A stretch of DNA of 64,000 bases. It comes from Nymphaea colorata. Taxonomy: Eukaryota; Streptophyta; Magnoliopsida; Nymphaeales; Nymphaeaceae. The notes under the pieces are model-generated. The model was given only the letters and a program-made list of their open reading frames with translations. It searched no databases and was not told the DNA's origin. Where the stretch lies: the NCBI RefSeq assembly GCF_008831285.2, contig NC_045146.1, positions 1,638,001-1,702,000 on the forward strand, read 5' to 3'. A program made the position numbers and the translations under genes. Shown one piece after another: positions 48,789 to 62,232 of this stretch. Positions within the stretch are counted from its first letter, which is position 1. Each line of letters opens with the position of its first letter.

Positions 48789-51700
48789 TCATTCCTGGCT
48801 GTAGAATGTACATGCGGAGTTAGGATCACTTTGCTGAAGCTGAAACTCAACACAGCAAACAGGTGTTGTGATGTGTTAGCCAAGATAACGCATTCATGTC
48901 CTGAGGACAAAAGGACAAAAAGAAAAAATGAAGATGCTTACTGTAGCTGTCAATGAGAGACCTGCAGGAGGAAAAATGCTGCTCCAAAGAATAGAGTCAG
49001 CCAGAGGGTCGATGGAGCTGCATTCACCCATTACATGGGTAGATGGAAGGGTGAGAACTGAATATGGATTTCTTTGAAGACTATATGTGCTCAACATGGG
49101 AACTTCTAAAGGCATCTCACTCTTTCCTACACTATTAAGCTCTGAATCTGTGATCTTATAGCCACTTGTAACGCCCTCCTGCCTTGCTTTCAGTTTCTCC
49201 CTCATATACTTGAAAGCACTAGACTGAGATAAGATGCCACATGCAGTTACAACTGTGTGAGGTTTTCCTCTACAAGAGACACCTAGGATGGGAAGCTGGT
49301 AGGGCTCAGTATGTTGATTAGTCCATCCTAATGTCTTGCTTTCTTTGGACAAGAGGCTATCTTTTGAAGTAGATGGTGCCCCAAGGGGTTTGCAAGGTTT
49401 CCACCATCTGATGTAGGCTGTTAAATCAATCCTCCTTCCCAACACAAAATTACTACCATAATCGCACCCTGTTGTGGCATCAGCGCTTGTACCTACCAGA
49501 AAATATCAAATCATTAATTCACTAGATAGAAAGTATGCAGAAGCAATTCTAGGCAAATTCTTTTCATCTTAAACTCACCACACATGCCACTGCCGAAGTA
49601 TTTGTTATCAAGAACCTGACCAAGGTTGATATCCCATTGGCTATTCTGTGATTGTCTAGACATGGAAAACAAAGCCCCATAAGTTGAAATCTATGGCTCC
49701 TGATCCACATCATATATGGAAAGAACCAAATACTCCAAGTAACAATCAACAAAATTGACATGACTAATAAAATGCACAAGCAAAAGACAAATGTCTAAGG
49801 AAAACAGCAGAAGAGAAAAAAATAAAAACCAAGGCAATGAATATCTGCAATAGGAAACAGAATGAAGAAAATAAAAAGTAGCATGCTGTTGAGTACGGAT
49901 TATATCATATATTCACCTGACATTCTTCAGGTACATATTATGCCAGTGGAAAAACATAGACAAATAAACCTAAGCTTCATAATGCAATGAATGTCAATAT
50001 CAGCAATAATAATGTGCTTTGGCATACCTAGATGCACCACGGTACTTTGAGCTTGCCCTAGAGCAGCTGCTACTTTTTCTGAAGCAGGTGCAACCAACAT
50101 GGTTAAGTAATCGAACTTGCCATATAAAAAACTTACTGAAGTTCCTACCTCCTGAGAGATGCAAGATAGTCCTCTCTTGATATCTTCTGCATCTCTTCAA
50201 TATCTCTTGCATAGTCGCTAATCTAAAATATTATGACCAAAAATTCAGATACATAAGCACACCTTGTTGGATACAATACAACGTCAGAACAATATCTATC
50301 AACACCATCTACTTAAGGAACATAACCAGAAAACCTATGAGGTCTCAACTCTCATAAGTCATAACGAGATCAAAATCTCTTAAAGGTTTCAAGATCATAC
50401 TGCCACAGGTTTTAGCTAAAAGCCTAAAAGTAGAAACATGCCCATTACGAGGTCATTAGGTGCCAAACATACCACAAACCAGAACAATAGCATCAATAGA
50501 AAAGCACATTACTTCCCAGAGGCTATCTAATCTCAAGTAGAACAGATCCTCACAGGAAAATTAATGAGTGTTCCAGGTCCCCAGTATTTAAGTGCAGCAA
50601 GATCATAAGCTCTAGCAGCAGCTTCCTCCTCGTCATATGCACCTATATAATAAACCATTCAAAACAACTCTTTTCAAATAACTTGCAAAGCAGTGACTGT
50701 CCAACAGGACAGAAAACTTTTCTTGGTCCAGGGGCTTACCTAAGTAGACTGGAGAAGAGATCAGGAGCCATTGTTCCGTTCAACCAGAAGAACAAGCACA
50801 GTACATCAGTTTTTGGAAGTTGGTAACTAAATTGAAATAAGAAAAGATATTATAGCTTAGACTCAGAAGAACAATGCCACCAAGTAATCAGATAGCCTAC
50901 ATTCATCAAAAGCAAAACATTTTCACAATGTAGTTTTGTCATTTTAACATGAAAAACTGCATAAGAACATGTACTTAGTGTTTGCACTTTTGCGCATGTC
51001 AGTATGTCAGATAAGCTCAAGGATGCCCAATGAACCCCACAGACCACCACCACCCTCAAAGAGGGAAGAGAATAATTTTTTACAGCCAAAAAAGAAAAAA
51101 AATTAAGAAAAAATATTTATGTTTTCTGTTTAATCATCTGTCTAAATTTTCTGTTGCAACACAGTCAAAAGTGACAACCATTTGATCCAACAGAAAAACA
51201 ACAATAACAAGTAACAAAACGGCTACTAGCAAAAGCTCAATTCTTATGAGCTTGATTGTTGAATTGCATTTCAAAGATAAAACAAAATGAATAAATCATA
51301 ACCCTTCAGCCCAATTTACAGGCAGGTGGTGCTCCCTTGCCAGAAACGCCAACGATGAACTAGTCCAACATTTGAAGTGATAATTTATCCTTTAATTCAC
51401 CATGAGTTAACTAAGGAAATGATAAGACAATATTCTGTTAAAGGATCATAATCAGGTCTTGATAGTCTAAACTTAGAAGTAGGTCAGCGCTCATGAGCTT
51501 TTTTTTGGAGAACATGCTACCAGAATGAGGCTGGTCTAACATGTCAAGGCAAAAACTCATTGGAAGGTTAGTGAATTAAACATCTAAACAAAGAATAATA
51601 AGTTCATTCATGAATTAACTTAAACTGCCAGGAGAGTGCCAATTTAGAATCCACTGAACTCGACAGTGACATTGACCACTCTTAGATATCGCCCATAAAG

Positions 51701-53788
51701 AAAAAGGGAATAGGCCATCTGCAGCTTACAAAATCAGTCCAGAAGGATTGTTGGCCATAAGATCACTGCCATCATTAACAATATCATGAGTAGATCGTGC
51801 CACATGAGCTGCCATCAGAAGAACAAAATCATGGAACAGTTGAACTCATAAGTTCCCTCTTGAATAATCCTAATAAGATGGCTACATATCCTCAAATCAG
51901 CAATTTCCTGGATAAGCAAAAAATGAGCATCAAAGTGGATGCACTATCACTATAACAGTCAAAGGTGAACATGCATTAGTTAATGGATTCAATTTATTGA
52001 AGAATCCAATTTTGCCTATTGCTATTCCAATTGACAAGTAAACCTCACTTGTACTCGCGATGTAGCAGTAAAAAGAGAAGCACTTTGGATTGCAAAGCAT
52101 CACCATGTTTTAAGTCCATAGAAATCTTTTTTACAGTGCATAAGTGCAAGTCCATTTTTTTTAATGCATACTACAATCAAAAAGACTATCATAACTTAAT
52201 CTGAAACAGAAAAGCAGAAGTGATAACTGGAGTGGGATTTAGGCTGCAAGATTTCCTGACTGTGATGCTGCGCAATGCATAGAATTAGCACCCAAAAGTC
52301 ATCCAGAAGTAGTTTGCAAAGAAGTTCTGATAAACAGAGTAAAGCCAAGGGAGAAACTAACCCTCCGTTGTTTTTTCTGCTATGCTCACTCAGAACATAT
52401 TAATCTAGGAGTAAGAACTGCAACGACAAATAGCATACAAAAGAAGAAAACTCAAGCAATTCAAGATCAACAGCGAACCAGACAACAAAACAAGTTAATA
52501 GCATTAGATAAAAAAACTAACAGTAGAAAGAAATCATGTGAATAACCATCAAGGAAAGACTACCTTGCTTCCCCTTCTTATTTTGGTTCTGATTCCATGA
52601 AGACTTATCCCAAAGATGAGCTTCATAACGCCCTGTCCATCTATGCCTACATTCAGAAAAGAAAGTCTAGTCGACCATATAAGGAACTAAGTGACAGTTA
52701 TAAAGATCAAGAAGTCATTGCTCGACCATGATAAATAACGACACAAGGGTCATTCCGGATGGTTAGGATACTGGTTAAAATGAAACACCAACGTCAATTT
52801 TGTGAGACACGAAATCAATTCATGCAACAGAATAGAACCTTGAAACAGGCAATGTTACAAAGCATGAGTTAGACTACACAAACAGGGGAAAAGAAAAAAA
52901 GAAGCAAAACAAATACCAGCACGTTTCGGAAAAATAATCAGACAACGGCCATTTTCTCCGAAGAAACAGATAAGTATTAACTGGAACATTTACATACAAG
53001 AATAAGAGGCTTAAATTTTGCAAAGAAAGAAACATGCGGTTGCCTACAAAATCATAAAGTGCTCCAGAAAAAGCACAAGAATTGGTGGTTATCCAGATCC
53101 GTTTTCTGACACGTGGAAGCTGTTTGACGTGTGATCTTCAACACAATCTCTCACTTGAGGAAATCTTCTGGCTCCAAAGTTTCATTATGCCAATCAAAGA
53201 AATAAGAAAATAAAAGAAGGGTTGCGATGAATTTGACAAAACGGAAGATCTACTAGGCATAAACTAGGAATTATGCACAACAAGAGAAAACAAAAAAGAG
53301 AAAATGAACTCGAAGAGTAGAATTCAACTTCTAAATTCTAGGGAACAGAAACCATCATAATACGATTACCAACATGCTCAAAATACACCAATAACAGTGT
53401 CGCCACCACCATAAAATAGACTATTTTCTAATGATAAAACTCTCGGTCGAATCTCGGGTTTAAACGGACAAAAATGGAAAGAGTGGAGGAAGATGCTTGT
53501 TGACTAAAATATGGAAAACCTGGTGACTCCTCTGTAAATTGAGCTCCGCTTCCCGGCGGCGCAGGGCGGCATCCTGCTGATCCGTTCCTTCGCTGTAGAA
53601 CCTCTGGCCCTCCTGCTTTTCTTCAATCCTCTGAACATTTCATGCTGGTACTCCTCGTCGTCCTGTTGGCGGCGATGATGGAAGTTCATTTTCACCTCGC
53701 CCAGCTGAAATGGAGCATCACCCTCTGCTCCTTCCGCCTTCAGCACCACCTCACAGCTCGTCTCCGCTGCCGCCGTAGCTGTAGTCAT
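48789..53788 (-). CDS. AP2-family transcription factor, At2g41710-like
   Basis: Nine exons on the minus strand: 53788-53520, 52646-52564, 50748-50740, 50642-50554, 50222-50149, 50078-50028, 49655-49579, 49492-48942, 48839-48789. The total is 1254 nt (417 aa), near the length of the Arabidopsis relative. All introns are GT-AG and in phase. The ATG at 53788 follows a GA-rich leader; the frame above it has no ATG. Seen: acidic N-terminus; basic [10 protein letters not shown] segment; first AP2 domain ([20 protein letters not shown] ... [17 protein letters not shown]); linker [14 protein letters not shown]; a degenerate second AP2 repeat ([20 protein letters not shown]); [10 protein letters not shown]; and a C-terminal [20 protein letters not shown]2 domains bind DNA in the nucleus and this subgroup is WRINKLED1-related, but its targets are not known from sequence. 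Exon 3 is a 9-nt micro-exon. The last exon can start at 48839 or, by the next acceptor, 48833. Confidence 0.9.
50740..50748 (-). other. 9-nt micro-exon of the AP2 gene
   Basis: On the minus strand, tctacttag is bounded by ccag and gtaagc. With the G ending exon 2 and the GT opening exon 4 it gives GTC TAC TTA GGT, that is V-Y-L-G, exactly the residues required inside the AP2 domain between KKGKQ and AYDDEE. A 9-nt exon for VYL is a known hallmark of AP2/WRI1-type genes. Confidence 0.92.
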
Positions 53789-55966
53789 CTGGCAGGACTC
53801 TCTCTCTCTCTTTCTCAGGGAAGAATTTTTGAAGCACAATAGATGGTATACTCTCTGTCTATCTCTCACAGAGCACAGTAGGTGGTTCTCTCTCTCGCAG
53901 AATATTTTTTTTGAAGCACGATCGATGGGTACTCTCTCTCTCTCTCTCTCTCTCTTCTGCACCGCCTTGTGTTTTTTGAATCGCAGGATTTGGGGATTTG
54001 CTGTTTCAAGTGTTCCTCCTGCTTTTTACAGTTTGAGGCTTCGAGCCGTACCATGGTTTAGAGAGAGAGAGGGATTTTGGGATTTGAAAACATTGGGGAG
54101 TAAACGGTAACATGCATTGCATCTGCCACGTGGATCGAACGGTGCACCAACCAAGGACTGCACACATGCTGCGACTTGAGAACTTGGACCCACAGGTCGT
54201 GGTAATGAAACTCGAGAAGCATCGCATTATACCCTGTGCCCCCTCCGGCCATTGTTTGTCATGCACCTGACAGTAGTAGGCCACGCCATTTCTTCTTCTG
54301 ACCAGCGAGCTCTCTGCATCATTCAAGTGTGATACGGATGCGCATGGGGAAGGGAACACCAGTGTCCCACCCCACCGTTCTCTGTCTGTCTACTCATGGA
54401 ACAGACACTGTCGATCGCTTCCGGCCGAGTTTTAACCATACCTGTCTCTATACTGTACTTGCAGGAATGTGTTTCACGTCTTAGTGATTGATGCACTGCA
54501 CCGTGCAGAGGCCGGACAATGCAAATTTCTCAAAGTTTAGAATGACCAACTTGAGGATCCGATGGTACTTCCCTGTTTCGCGTCTAAAATTCCAGTCTTT
54601 TTGAGATTTTCGCACTGTATACTTGATTTTAAAATCCATTTAGAACTTGTAGTTTGTACTGCGTACCTTGTTTGGCTATGTTAAACTTAAAACCAGTGAG
54701 AAATCAAAACTAGTCGTGCAGAACTTGTTCTGACCAAATGTTATCTGGAGCAGAGGATCAAACATTCGGCCTACCGATTTGATTTTTGAATATTTTTGCC
54801 AGTTCACAACTGAATAGCTCGATCGGCCGATTCACCAAATCGGCCACTTCATTTATTTGATTTCGAAACCAACTTTTACAGCAATGGTTTAACGTTCAAA
54901 TCAGGATCCCGACGCCATTTAGCATCGGATTAAGGGGGATGGTGGAGAATGCACGCTCAAGGTCACTCGCTTTGTCTTTTTATGTTTAATATGTAGTTCT
55001 AAGACAATATTTTTGCAAGTTGCTTGCTGCAGGCCGCTGGTTACTGATAAGATCCGTGACCAAGTGGACAAATTGTAATCATGTTGGGGCCTCGAGTAGA
55101 TCAAGAAGAACTTTGCACCTTAGGATGTCCATATTACATACAAAACAAGGAGTAAACCTTTTTTTATCATTCAATCAAAACTTGAGCATGTTTTTGTAAA
55201 AAGTTCTTTTGGCAATATGTGAACTTCAAAAAAGGCATGGCACCTTCATAAGATTCGCTGGGAGTGACATTATCTTCTACGGCGAACATCTAAAACAAAG
55301 CTGCTTGTCCTGCAACAATCTTTACACCAGTTTCAGCCTAAATGTGCTTAAAAAATTAAAATTGATGGACAAATTGCTTGATCATACGCTGCTCCCCGGA
55401 ATCCAATAGGTTGCACATCTACCCACATGCACAGGCACGTGTGTGTGTATGCATGAACCAGTCCTTGCACCCCAAGATGTATCATTGATTCAAAATAGAA
55501 TTGAATTCACATAACTTAATTTCGTTTACAAGTTAAAGAAATTGTAAACCGCTACAGTAAAGAGCTCAATAATTTATGCTACAAGTACAAGCCGTTGTCA
55601 AGAAGGACAGACTGGCTGGGACCAATCACACTCACGAATATTCGAGAGTGGTTTAACAGTAACCAACCAATTCTGAGACGAAAAGTTTCCACCCCTTACT
55701 GGAACTACGCAGTCCTATAGTCTCCAGGTGAGACCCCCAAAAGAAAATCTAGTAAGGAGCCCATGACCAAGCTCCACCACTATGCTACAAGCCGTTGCCA
55801 AGAAAAAAGGACAAAGACTGTCTGGGACCAATCACACTCAAGGACATTCCAGAGTGATTTTTCCAGAGCGATTTAACAGTAACCAACAAATACTTTGACA
55901 CAATATTTCCACCCCTTACTGAAATTACATAATGTTAGCAGCCAGGTGAGACCCGTAAAAGATAAT
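53789..55966. other. AP2 5' leader and intergenic DNA
   Basis: About 53789-54080 carries several CT tracts and is the likely 5' UTR of the minus-strand AP2 gene; a possible promoter lies beyond. The open frames at 54006-54359 are chance or leader sequence and match nothing I know. From 54400 to 55560 I see only AT-rich unique DNA. From 55575 to 55966 lies the downstream copy of the TRL 3'-end duplication. Confidence 0.55.
53931..53955. repeat. (CT)n microsatellite in AP2 leader
   Basis: A CT run of about 24 bases, GA on the sense strand of the AP2 gene, about 150 bases upstream of its ATG. Neighbouring shorter CT tracts occur at about 53801-53812 and 53890-53897. Direct observation. Confidence 0.9.
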
Positions 55967-55993
55967 CTAGTAAGGAGCCCATGACCGAGCTCC
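55575..55993 (-). repeat. Imperfect tandem duplication of the TRL gene 3' end
   Basis: The block with gccgttgtcaagaaggaca, gggaccaatcacactca, tttccaccccttactgga and ctagtaaggagcccatgacc recurs at an offset of 200 (one end) to 218 (other end) bases. The right-hand copy contains the true last codons and stop of the TRL gene (stop 55969-55967). The left-hand copy repeats the last eight codons (SWAPY-stop form) and 3' flank and is downstream, hence untranslated. Divergence of several percent plus indels makes it older than the DTW duplication. Confidence 0.9.
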
Positions 55994-58900
55994 ACCTCTG
56001 TATCTGTCCCTTGACCGATCCTTGGGTCCACTTTCATAACCCTCCAGCTGCTTCGTTTTCCTCTTCTTCTTCACACTGCCCCCTTCTCTTTCTGCCTTAG
56101 AATGCGTTATCTTTTTTGGACTCTCCTTTGCAAAATCCTCTCCCTTCCTTCGTCTGTGCTTGGATTTGGAAGATGCAACAACACCATCCTCTCCCTTTCT
56201 TTTCCGCAGTTTCTTCTTTTTGATGGATTTCTGTAGGGATTGCTCCAACTTGTCTCCTTTTCTGTTTCTAGGAAGTGCATCATCACTTCCGTCTGATTGC
56301 CAATTAAACAGCATTTTACGTCCATTTCTTTCCCTTTCCACTGGATCACCTGCTCCAGGAAACAAGGCATCAAATGTGAGTTCACCATTCACCCCAGCCT
56401 TTCGTTCTAACAGTGTTGGATCCGGCCTTATGATCAGTCCCAAGATACTTCTTTTAGGTCCCAAGGCTGCCAAGGTCCTTGCATCAGTAAGTGTAGAATA
56501 GGCCGCTGCAAATGCTGATCTGACCTGAAGCACAGGAACAAGTGATTACAGTCTATCTCAAAAATACAACCATATCCCCAGATAAACAAAAATTCAGGCC
56601 CATTGCATAACTATTGTGAATGAACTCTGTCCTCAAACCAAGAAGGCCAGCCCAACTACCTGGGAAAAGTTGTAGGAATTCTTCCCGATATCATTTGTAG
56701 GTTCCTAGTTCACATTAAGAATAACAGATTAGCCCATACAACTATATCAGGTTCAATCAATGAAAGAGTGCAATACCCAGATAATGTATAACAATTACCT
56801 GTGGATCCTCAATGGAGATAAGATGCGGCCGTTCAAACTTCATAAAACTGCCAAACAATACAAATTTCATACACAAAAGAGTATGAATAGGATATAATAT
56901 TTACATGAAAAGGAGACAAAACCATATGAACAAACAGGCAAATCAGAAATCACATGCAACGTACCCTTTGCTACTTTTCAGGAAAAAGGCTCCTCCCGCG
57001 TTGCAAGAAATCCCAACATCACTTGTGTTTAGCTTACGTCCATAAAATTCAAAAAACTTGACCTGTTCTCAATCAAAACGAACATTTTTTTAGAATTTAA
57101 GCTCAATGAGACATATACATATTTAAAGATTCTCATTGAAGCTAAATGCCAAAAGTATAGTCAATTTCTAATGGTACATTGATACAAGAATAAACACCAG
57201 GTCCTCCACTGTGCAACAATCAACCAGAAAACCACAAAAGGATTATCTGCTCATATTCCCCCCCATCCACATGAAGCTAACTATTACATCAGCACATCTC
57301 TGAGAATGTGAGACTAACAGCTGGATCCAACCAAAAATATCAATCACCAACTTGTCTTTAGAAATGAAATCAACAAAACCCTCAAACCACATGATAATAA
57401 CTTCTTACTCCTTTAGTTACCCTTGACTAGTTTTCTATCTCCTATTCCTTTCTACATTAAGGAACAAATGACAACTGAAAAAATGAACCATATCTGACAA
57501 GATTCAGTTTATCTACAAAAGACAAGGACTGCAATGCCATAAGCAAAGACAGACTGTAGAAAGGCTTCATTAGTGAAAATGCATGGAAAACAATTAAGCT
57601 ACAACAAGAAGAAACTGCCAAAAAATCATAGAACTGACATACTCCTAGTCAAAGATGATGCCACAGGGAGTTAAATCCATAAAAGAACTCTCACCAGAAG
57701 AATTCCCAGGTTATGTTCCACAATTCTCTGGCCACCATGGAAACCCTGCCCCTTCCATTGCATCTAATAATGATAAGATGAATTAGAAACGAGAAAAAAT
57801 AAATAAATAAATAAATAAAAGTGAAACTCCAAAATCGACAGGCTACAGCTGATAACCACAAAAAATTTCAAACAAAGGACAAAGTTGCTAATGGAGTACT
57901 ATAACTATGTAACTGAAAGCATGCGTCCAAACAAACCCCACCTATGTAACCCAGGGAACCGAGGTGCTAATTCAACAACATTATCAGAAATTTCCATTAT
58001 TTTCAGAAACACCAAAAAGAAGAAAAATAAAGGAAAACTAAAAATACACAAAAATTTTGTGATACTTTGACCCAAAAAAGGAAAAGACAAAATGAAAATA
58101 TCATGCCTTTCATTTGTCACATTATTTTTGCTTTCTAAAGTTAAACTGTTTTTTTTAATATGTTTACAATTTTAAGGCTTATTTTACATTTTAACGACTC
58201 TTGAATTTTTATCAATGTTTCATAACTTTTTTATTTATTTATATTTTTCATTTTTTAAATTCCCAAGATTTTACTTATATTTTTCCAAGAAAAACAAGCT
58301 TTTCATCTAATACCCCAGAAACACCTCATCCATAACAACCCATGACATCTGTGACAATGTTCAACATCCAAGTGACAGGTGAGGAATAGCAAGCACCTGG
58401 ATATCAACAAACAAAATAACACACAATAATGATCGAACAGAGGATTAGCATATTCTGACTTCCATCTTCTATGTTTCAGTTTTCATTTACTATATTATTT
58501 TCTTTGGGCCTTTAGAAATTGGTTCCAAGTTAAGACTGAGCATTTGGGTGTTAATGGATTTTTTACTACAGTTTACAGCAAGTTCAATAGCTATACTGCC
58601 AGAAACAAGGTCCCCTAAGAGTCAAATACTCATGAGACACTAGATTTTAAATTTACCACATTTCCAATAATTCAGCAACCCTTTCTATTGCCTTCCTTCT
58701 ATTAATTAGGAGCACAGTTTGTTAAGGTGTTTAAGATCCCTTGTTTCCCAAATCCAACCAGCCATCTCCATTTTCCAATCAAAATGTTTTTAAAAGCATG
58801 CACAAAAGAAAAAGTACTAAATAAAGACTACTGAGAAAATAATAAAGCCAGATTCAGGCTGCAAAAAATAAATATTCAATTTTGATGCTGAAACAAAAGA

Positions 58901-61900
58901 CATTCCAGAATGTCTTTTACTAAACATTTGCTAAAGGCAACGGACACATCTTTAGGGCCTCAATATTCCAGCTAAACTGAATGCAGTCAACCTGAACTAA
59001 CTTTAGACTTGTGTTTCTCTAGCCCATTTAGCTTACCCTCAGTTCAGATCGTCTTCAAATGTCCTAGAAACAGCCCAATTTGTTACTCCACTAAGCTTAT
59101 TCACCCACCAATGACACTTCCAGTGATCTTATGAGCTCATTTTAGCTCAATTCTCACCAGATTTTCTGGTTCTTCAGTTTATTGTGATTTGGCAGCTCCA
59201 AAATGGGTTTCCTCAGCTCAATTTGGGAAAAAGAACCCATGTTTCCCAATCTTGGCCTCACTCCAGTCACTTCGAGGAGATCAGAAGCAGAAGGAATCCA
59301 CGATTTACAATGCTTGATCAACGGTCACCTATAAAATATAAAGGGTGTTTGATTACCCAGACCTTTGATCTGCACATCTGATTTAACATATGGCCCACCC
59401 AAAGTCCATACTTCTAAGTTTCTAACAAGCTGGGGATTTGGAACCGTGATTTAAGAACATTATTGTGCCTCAAATCCATAGGTCTCAAAGTGAGAGGGAG
59501 GGGGGCTTGGATTTTAAGATGCCAGGTTTACAAATCCATGGAGTAATCCTAGCATCTTTCAAAAATAGGATTTTAGATCCTCCTTACACATCAACGATCT
59601 AGAATCTTAGAATCTAAGATCGTAGAATATGATCAATACGCACCATAAAGGGGTACTCGTAAACCTAAAATGTCAGCTCCAACCAAAGTAAATAAATGTT
59701 ATTATCACCAAAACCGTTGTGGGGTCATTACAGGTCTTCAAAAAACTAGGTCCCTTCAACTCAACGAGTTTCAATGATTCTTTAAAAGCAATTTGTAGTA
59801 CCTGAATATATGCTATAAGCATGACGAGAAGTGCATAAGAACCAAGTCCCCCTGAATACACCTGCATTGACAAGATATTTATGGTGACGCACTGAAACAG
59901 CTTTCAACTGTGAGGAAATTAGTGAATCACCCTATGGTCATGAACTTCATGGAAAGTGAACCAAAATAACCATAAATGGTTGAAAATATAACCTCATTAA
60001 GTCCCCTCTGTTGTAAGAACAACTTTAGAATCATGGATAAAGGCCGCAATGGGCACAATTTTGCAACTGCATCCTGAAATGATTGTCACAAACAACAGAA
60101 TATTAGGACAGAAGAAGAGAAGACAGAACATGTCGATTGCCAAATAAAAAAAGTTGAATTAGTCTGGAAATTGAAAGAAACTACAAGAGTATCCAACAAA
60201 AGTCACAGGACGAAAGCATGAAGGACCTTTAAGGAAGGCAAAATAGCAAGAATCATCCAGCAAAATCTACAGATCAAATATCATAAAATTTGCAAACAGA
60301 CCCCAGTAGAAAACACGTTGTTTGAAGGTTGATAGTTGATACTAAAAGAGGGCCTGCTTAACCTTGGATAACTCGGTTAAATGAGTATGAAGTGTATTAG
60401 ACACCAAGGTGAAGCATTCTCCTATAACTGCCTCAGCACAAAAAGATCAGGAGATTCACAATAATCTTTGACTTTCAAAAGGTATTCAATTACCAGATAA
60501 GAAAAGAAATGAACTGTCTCACCATCGATATAGCAAATTAGTAGTGGTTCTTCAAGATAAAAAAATGAACACCAAAAAGGCAATTTCAAGAAAGCTAAAT
60601 GAATGAACACCTTAAAACTTCAGACAAGCATTTGATGCTAACTTGTTTCCTGTTTGTGTGTAAGAGAGAGAAAGAGATAGAGAGAACAATAGAACAGCCA
60701 GTCCCTTTTGCAGACTGGCAGCCCCTCCCTTTCTCTTTCTTTCTCTCCCTTCTCTCTCTCCAAACCCTCTCCCAAATGAGACAGAAAAAGGTTAAAATAT
60801 TTACACGCCGTCCCATCAAACTGAGACAGAAAGGCAAGGCTAGTCCAGCCAGTCCAAAATTGAAACCGGTGTGTGTGTGTGTCTATTTCTATTGGCAAGG
60901 TTTTCCTCCAGTATTAATCAAAAAGTTTGTTTTTCTAGGAAAAATCTTAGAAATTGAAAAAAAGAAAAAAAGAAAAAAAGATACGTAACTTTATGAAGAA
61001 TTGAGTTTTCAACCAATTTTCTTACCAAAAAAATTGGTAAACAACACAAAATAGTTATTACAATGTTTAAAAGAAAACTCAAAAAAATTGAAATGTAGAA
61101 AAAAAATAACTGACAAAACAGAAAAAGTGCAATATTTTCATTTTGGTGTTATTCTCAAAACATCATGATAATTCAAGCTTTCTTTATTTTCCACTTTTTC
61201 TGTTTTTTCAGAAAACAATGATATTTGTGATGATATCCCATGCCACATAAGAAAAAAAACACAACATAAAATAGATATCAAAACATTGTTTGTGTCATTA
61301 TGATTTCTCAATTAATTTGACAGGAAACGTACATTAAATCAAGCAATTTCAAGTTCAGATGTATTTTTATTCATAAAAAAGTTGACAGCTCATATAGCAT
61401 TCTTTTATAGGAATATATTTTTCATGAAAACAACTTGAACTAAAGCATGCTTTATAGTTTATAGTATACTAACTATATCTGTAAGCATGTTAGTATGATT
61501 ATAAGCTGTTTAAAATATTCAATAGCATTTAAGCTGTCTTGTTTTTATCCCTAACCTAAGGTTTCAACATGAATTTAAGGTATACACATACATATAGTAT
61601 ATATAGTTACCTCCTATTTGTGTCCTATGAAGGGAATCTGTTATACTGTGATTCATCATCTCATTTGATGCATTTCAGAAATTTCTTGGGCAAGCCCGCA
61701 TAGTAGACTTGGAATGGCCTAAGTGGTGAGCGTGAAAACTTGCATAACGATGAACTAGTCCAAAACTTCAAATAAAAAATAATTAGCCGAAAGTGAAAAA
61801 ATTGGAATCACCTGACCCAAAACTAACTCAAGTACCCAACATGATGGATTCTAACCGACAATGTATCCAGCTTCAGTTGACATTTGAAAAGGCTACAAAC

Positions 61901-62232
61901 CAGGAAACAAGGTAATATTGGACCAAGCAGTTTTGCAGGTGCCATAGTACATCACATGATACGAAACATAACTATGGAAATACAGTTATATTTTGCACTT
62001 CTTGAAAATTAACTTTCCATTGATTACAAAGCACATAGTTAGAATTTACAGTTCAAAATAAATTTTTCCACTTAGGATAGGCAGTTACTCGTCAACATAA
62101 ATCTGAAAGTAACTGACTTGACTGACTTCATATCCATTTGCACTAGATAAACAATTCTAAATTCATTGAACACAGCAAAACATACCAACCTTGATAAATT
62201 TTGCAGCTTCTGGACCACCAAGCGTATCAAAG
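55967..62232 (-). CDS. TRL: TRF4/5-like non-canonical poly(A) polymerase, 5' part not in view
   Basis: Eight in-phase exons on the minus strand: 62232-62190, 60073-59993, 59861-59802, 57763-57695, 57062-56965, 56847-56799, 56704-56660, 56524-55967. Together they encode about 334 residues. Family members add short A tails to nuclear RNAs (rRNA by-products in plants) to promote exosome decay. Seen: FDTLGGPEAAKFIK, DAVAKLCPLRPLSMILK, the central-domain hallmark VYSGGLGSYALLVMLIAYIQ, EHNLGILL, KFFEFYGRKLN, ISIEDPQ, NDIGKNSYNFSQ, SILGLIIRPDP, and a Lys/Arg-rich tail (KKKKLRKRKG, KKKRKTKQ) that probably directs it to the nucleus or nucleolus. The nucleotidyltransferase core with the catalytic DxD is upstream of the first exon here; no exon for it is visible up to 64000. 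It may lie outside the window or be lost. Its 3' end is tandemly duplicated. Confidence 0.85.

Noticed and set aside
53786-53962. N-terminal extension of the AP2 protein rich in Arg-Glu
   Set aside because: It comes from translating a GA microsatellite in the leader and starts with GTG, not ATG.
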